A DNA stretch of 10,568 nucleotides. Source: Prolixibacteraceae bacterium (GTDB lineage Bacteria > Bacteroidota > Bacteroidia > Bacteroidales > Prolixibacteraceae). Position numbers and translations under genes: made by a program. Below, in pieces: positions 7,502-10,568 of the stretch. Each line of letters begins with the position of its first letter. Position 1 is the first letter of the stretch. The stretch spans positions 1-10,568 of the forward strand of contig SKHV01000490.1 of NCBI GenBank assembly GCA_007116765.1, given 5' to 3'. The notes under the pieces are model-generated. The model searched no databases. It was not told the origin of the DNA and saw only the letters and a list, made by a program, of their open reading frames with translations.

Positions 7502-8941
7502 TTAGTTGCGGGTATAGCACTTAATCCAGTCTACATCGATACGATGCGGAAGGTTGATGGTATCTTTCAGCACCTCGGTTTCGATACGCAACCCTAAAGG
7601 CACATGAGGTGTATTTTCTGAAATTGAGCCCGCATAGCGTTCGTTAATACTCCACTCTACGCGTTCGGGGCTCCAGTCCAACGAAATAATTATGTATCCC
7701 TTCAAAGGATTTTTGATGCTGATTTTCCGGTAGTTTTTATCTTTGTGATCGGTAGTTATTAAACCTCCGGCAACTTTTCCACCTTCAGAAGAATACAGCC
7801 TTATGGCAAGTTCTTCCGACTCATCGACTAAAGTAACTGAACTGACAACACCTTTAACTTTCGATGTTTTGAGTTTAATCTCAAAATGGCCGTATTGTTG
7901 TTTGAATGAGTTAAGCGAGTGTATGACCCCCGAGGCATAATCGAATATTTTTGGAATAAAGCCAAATTTCTCATCCCACAATAAGCCCTCAACCTTTTCG
8001 CGTTTTGTTTCAAGGGTGAGAATCCCATTTTCGGTGTCGAAATTATCGGCACCATTATAATACTGCAATTGACTACTGACGCTGAAATTTTGGGCAGGCC
8101 CGTTTTGTGCTATCGGAGTAATATATGACCACCTATTTTTCTCAAGATTGCTAAAATCCTCTTCAAAGGTAAGTGTCCATTCCCTGAAAAATTTAAAGGC
8201 ATCGGTGTCGTTATATTTCATGTAAAGCTGAATGTCGGGGTTGCTATTAAGTACATTGTACTCATGCAACAATTTAAAGTCGTCGGTTTTTTCGTAACGT
8301 TTTTCGTCTTCGAGATAAGCTTTACGAATAATAAACTTTTCTGATGCTATTTCGGCAGTCATGTTTTCGTACTGGTTCAACATGGATGAATCGCCAACTT
8401 TCAAGAAGTTTTTATAGGCGGCCGATTTCACAAATCTTTTGTAGAATATTATGTCCGAACTGGTTTTCAAATCGTCGTACTCACGCTGTTTTTTGTACGC
8501 TTCGGTTTCTTCCCACACCAGCTTTCCTTCTTTGTCGGATTTTTTGCGTTTTTTAAACGATTTCTTTTCGGCAGAAAACTGCGCTTTCATATACCTTTCA
8601 AGTTCATTGAGGCGTTGTATTACACCACTTTTTTCAATTTCAATGAAACGACTAAATTCACCCGATGATTTTAGCTCCAGATAATTGACTAATCGCCTGT
8701 TGTTTTTTATTTTATTGTATTTTTTTAAAAGATGAAACTCAGGAGAACCTTTAAATTTCAAGCCTTCAATTTCTTTTTTCTTTTCGATAAAAGGTATCGA
8801 CTCCACTCTTTCTTTTAAAGTGAGGTATTGTTTAAGCTCGTGTGAACCTTCAACCTTCAAATAGGTTTGATAATCGTTCCAGAGCTGAAGTTTTTCTTTT
8901 TCAATTACTTCGGTAGATTTAATTTTTCTCCTGAAAATCAT
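7502..8941 (-). CDS. unrecognised protein: 12-residue periodic helical repeats plus degenerate GH16-like domain
   Basis: I do not recognise this 479-residue protein as a named family. Residues 24-260 are highly charged and built from a 12-residue unit with pattern h-x-x-[Y/F]-x-x-h, described as separate repeat features. Residues about 257-479 resemble the GH16/concanavalin A-like beta-sandwich: FEEDFSNLEKNRWSYI (259-274), GILTLETKREK (306-316), YASGVIHS (335-342), YGHFEIKLK (350-358), ISLDWSPERVEWSIN (419-433) and a final HRIDVDWIKCY (466-476). The GH16 catalytic motif ExDxxE is not intact where expected: around 377-382 the sequence is ELAIRL, so catalysis is unlikely. There is no signal peptide, and an in-frame TAA lies eight codons upstream (8963-8965), so the protein seems cytoplasmic. 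It has its own promoter and is probably monocistronic. A sugar-binding or structural role is possible but unproven. Confidence 0.8.
   Translation of the reverse strand: MIFRRKIKSTEVIEKEKLQLWNDYQTYLKVEGSHELKQYLTLKERVESIPFIEKKKEIEGLKFKGSPEFHLLKKYNKIKNNRRLVNYLELKSSGEFSRFIEIEKSGVIQRLNELERYMKAQFSAEKKSFKKRKKSDKEGKLVWEETEAYKKQREYDDLKTSSDIIFYKRFVKSAAYKNFLKVGDSSMLNQYENMTAEIASEKFIIRKAYLEDEKRYEKTDDFKLLHEYNVLNSNPDIQLYMKYNDTDAFKFFREWTLTFEEDFSNLEKNRWSYITPIAQNGPAQNFSVSSQLQYYNGADNFDTENGILTLETKREKVEGLLWDEKFGFIPKIFDYASGVIHSLNSFKQQYGHFEIKLKTSKVKGVVSSVTLVDESEELAIRLYSSEGGKVAGGLITTDHKDKNYRKISIKNPLKGYIIISLDWSPERVEWSINERYAGSISENTPHVPLGLRIETEVLKDTINLPHRIDVDWIKCYTRN
8162..8488 (-). repeat. second block of 12-residue protein repeats in the 479-residue protein (residues 152-260)
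   Basis: Aromatic residues recur every 12 positions: Tyr155, Tyr167, Phe179, Tyr191, Phe203, then (after a one-residue slip) Tyr216, Tyr228, Tyr240 and Phe252. Three residues before most of them is a hydrophobic residue (Ile164, Tyr176, Leu188, Leu225, Ile237, Phe249), and three after is another (Leu158, Phe170, Val182, Met194, Leu231, Tyr243, Trp255). Turn-forming residues such as TSSD, DSS and SNPD fill the rest of the unit. Confidence 0.7.
8585..8872 (-). repeat. first block of 12-residue protein repeats in the 479-residue protein (residues 24-119)
   Basis: Eight units follow without a break: Tyr27, Tyr39, Phe51, Phe63, Tyr75, Tyr87, Phe99 and Leu111 lie exactly 12 residues apart. Hydrophobic residues at unit positions 1 and 7 (for example Leu72/Ile78, Leu84/Leu90, Phe96/Ile102, Ile108/Leu114) complete the pattern. 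A Lys/Glu-rich spacer of about 30 residues (120-150) separates this block from the second one. Confidence 0.7.
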
Positions 8942-8996
8942 TTTTTCTGTATTAGGTTTATTTTAAACTTTGGCACAATCGAATAATTACAGTATC

Positions 8997-9004
8997 CAAA
9001 AGTA
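8997..9004 (-). promoter_or_regulatory. -7 promoter element of the repeat-protein gene
   Basis: On the minus strand TACTTTTG matches the Bacteroidota -7 consensus TAnnTTTG exactly. It sits 55 bases upstream of the start codon and downstream of the GH115 terminator, which fits an independent transcript. A good -33 TTG is not visible (closest is TTTCG about 17 bases upstream). Confidence 0.5.
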
Positions 9005-9082
9005 AAAAATCATATAAATAACGAAAGATAAAAATAAGAAATTGTAATCGTAATTGACAAATTTAGTACACTTTAGTGAAAA

Positions 9083-9121
9083 AAAGGTTTAACTATCGGA
9101 AAACCCAATAATTAAACCTTT
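9083..9121 (-). terminator. intrinsic terminator of the GH115 gene
   Basis: Perfect 10-bp arms, AAAGGTTTAA at 9083-9092 and TTAAACCTTT at 9112-9121, enclose a 19-base loop. On the minus strand the stem is followed by an unbroken T run (the A run at 9079-9085 on the plus strand). It lies about 135 bases past the GH115 stop codon. The plus-strand side has no T run, so it serves the minus-strand gene only. Confidence 0.85.
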
Positions 9122-9256
9122 CAATAAATTACGTTTATTTTGATCCTTAACTATTTCTGTTTGAACTTAAAATACCTTCACACAGCATGTACAAGTTAGA
9201 TGTACATCATCGACATAGGAACTACGTATTCATTATGCCCCCAAAACATAATTTGT

Positions 9257-10568
9257 CTAATTGACAATTAAACTTTCCGGTGGTCCCAGATACGAGAACG
9301 GAACTGGCTTAGCTTCAATTATAATTTTCTGAAAAACCACAGCATTGTCAATCATCCATAGTTTTAAGGTGTGTTGTCCTGCTTCGTCAATATTGAATTG
9401 AGCCGATCGCTTCATAATTTCCTCGCTTACAGCCTGATTGAACCAATGCGGGTAATTATAATCGGGCACATCGGTTCCTTTGTGAATATTTACAAGCTGT
9501 GGTTCACTATCGTTAATCGACAAAGCAAAATGGAAGCCATCTTTACCCTTGAAATTCAATAAAGGAGCAATCTGTACTTCTACATTTATTTTTCCATTCA
9601 CTGGCTTTTCAAGCAAGAAAAAGTCATACTCCAAAGCAGGAGTTCCTTCGGCAAGTTTATCGAGGGATTTTGTAACAGGAAAAGTAGTAATAGAAGAGCC
9701 TGTTCGTCCTAGGTCGGGAATTATATCCCAATGAATATCGTTGCTTTCAATTTTATTCGTGAAATTTGTAGCCTTGATACTCACATATCCGTTTCGCTCA
9801 ATATGGCCTTTTGGACTCAACGAATCGTCGTATTTTACTGCTTTTACCCAAATGGTTTGTTTTTGGCCGCTATTAGATTCAACTACAATTTCGGCACTGT
9901 TTTCGCCTAACTGAGCTTTACTCCAATCGACAGAAACTTCGAAGCGTTCCTGAGATTTAATTCTTGCTTTTGCAGAAGAGATTTTCACCCAATCATCAGA
10001 AGGTTTAAGATCTACATTAAACGTGTTCCGACCGCGGTTAAACACTTCTACATAAAAGTTTTGTTTGTTGAATGAGTCGAATGCCGGCAAGATGGCTTTT
10101 TCGCTTGAGCCGGGCCAAGAGTCTTCACTACCCTCAACTGCTACTCCCATTGAGGCATTACGTGGCAATTCAATTTCCACCACACCGGGCATAATATTAC
10201 GTGGAGGTTGCTGCCACGAGCGATATCCAATTCGAGGTTGAGCCATCATGTGATTCCATTTACCGTTCATGAGATCGGTATGGAAGTATTCGGTTATTTC
10301 AGCATCTTTCTGGAAATAGAGTTTCACCCTTTCGGCCATATCATTGGTAGCAGCCCTACCTTGTGAAGCATATAGTATATTCAGCCCATGAGCATAGTAC
10401 ATTTCGTACAAAGTAGCCATTGCCATGGAAGGTTGATAAACCAGTTGATAAAATGACGGCTTCAATTCATCGCTCATTTGTTTATATATATTCTCGGCTT
10501 TATTCTCCAGTGCAGTATAGTCGGCAGTAACTTTTTCATACTCCCTGAAATTTACTAAACTATAAGTA
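9257..10568 (-). CDS. GH115-family xylan alpha-1,2-glucuronidase, C-terminal half (N-terminus outside the window)
   Basis: The reading frame is open to the right edge: 30 more codons precede the first in-window ATG (10477), so that ATG is internal and 436 residues are visible. Counting from that Met, the first 100 or so residues are the helical part after the catalytic barrel (YEMYYAHGLN, NGKWNHMMAQPRIGYRSWQQPP). Residues 140-215 form a beta-sandwich resembling a BACON domain. Residues 225-396 match the GH115 C-terminal domain: GYVSIKATNFT, WDIIPDLGRTGSSITTFPVT (250-269), LEYDFFL, HTLKLWMIDNAVVFQKIIIE and the characteristic SYLGPPES near the end. GH115 enzymes remove (4-O-methyl-)glucuronic acid side groups from xylan. 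The catalytic residues lie outside the window, so activity cannot be judged. Terminated at 9083-9121. Confidence 0.93.
   Translation of the reverse strand, partial: TYSLVNFREYEKVTADYTALENKAENIYKQMSDELKPSFYQLVYQPSMAMATLYEMYYAHGLNILYASQGRAATNDMAERVKLYFQKDAEITEYFHTDLMNGKWNHMMAQPRIGYRSWQQPPRNIMPGVVEIELPRNASMGVAVEGSEDSWPGSSEKAILPAFDSFNKQNFYVEVFNRGRNTFNVDLKPSDDWVKISSAKARIKSQERFEVSVDWSKAQLGENSAEIVVESNSGQKQTIWVKAVKYDDSLSPKGHIERNGYVSIKATNFTNKIESNDIHWDIIPDLGRTGSSITTFPVTKSLDKLAEGTPALEYDFFLLEKPVNGKINVEVQIAPLLNFKGKDGFHFALSINDSEPQLVNIHKGTDVPDYNYPHWFNQAVSEEIMKRSAQFNIDEAGQHTLKLWMIDNAVVFQKIIIEAKPVPFSYLGPPESLIVN

Larger units (their letters stand above)
8942..9256. other. non-coding stretch between the GH115 gene and the repeat protein gene
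   Basis: These 315 AT-rich bases hold, in the direction of transcription, a small perfect hairpin at 9187-9207 (ATGTACA, 7-base loop, TGTACAT), the GH115 terminator at 9083-9121 and the promoter of the 479-residue protein at 8997-9004. No open frame worth reporting was found. Confidence 0.7.

Noticed and set aside
1..10568. Polysaccharide utilization locus
   Set aside because: Three glycosidases occur, but they are separated by housekeeping genes, have separate regulation, and no SusC/SusD pair or sensor is visible in the window.

Overview
The window looks like chromosomal DNA from a polysaccharide-degrading member of the Bacteroidota. It is AT-rich. DnaK ends in the Gln-rich tail and DVDFEEVK terminus familiar from this phylum. 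Two genes have TAnnTTTG-type -7 promoter elements, and two secreted glycosidases begin with lipoprotein signal peptides. A Marinilabiliales/Prolixibacteraceae-type genus would fit, but that is a guess. All genes lie on the minus strand except one Lrp/AsnC regulator at 4232-4696.

Reading in the direction of transcription (right to left), the window opens inside a GH115 xylan alpha-glucuronidase (9257-10568, N-terminal half outside). It ends in a clear intrinsic terminator at 9083-9121. Next is an unusual 479-residue protein (7502-8941). Its N-terminal half carries a previously unrecognised-looking 12-residue periodic repeat, and its C-terminal half is a GH16-like lectin fold whose catalytic motif seems lost. 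It has no signal peptide. An ABC-F ribosome-associated ATPase (5437-7380) with its own promoter follows, nine bases ahead of a SpoU/RlmB-type 2'-O-ribose rRNA methyltransferase (4693-5427). That pair is a small translation-related operon.

The convergent Lrp-like regulator shares its stop-codon bases with the methyltransferase. It is divergent from a GH5 (subfamily 2-like) lipoprotein endoglucanase (3101-4087). The 144-base region between them holds a perfect 14-bp AT-rich palindrome that could be an operator for both genes. Next come dnaK (999-2918), with a palindrome-rich upstream region and a strong terminator at 921-949, and a 390-base non-coding stretch with a 14-bp direct repeat at 21-bp spacing. 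The window closes in the start of a GH105 unsaturated glycuronyl hydrolase lipoprotein (1-526, C-terminus outside).

Together the glycosidases (GH115, GH5, GH105) point to breakdown of plant-type glycans: xylan, beta-1,4-glucan and pectin-like polymers. They are scattered among housekeeping genes, and no SusC/SusD pair is visible, so this is not a classical polysaccharide utilization locus. No tRNA, rRNA, CRISPR array or insertion sequence was seen. The best candidate for something undescribed is the dodecad-repeat/GH16-like protein; the regulatory repeats are secondary.
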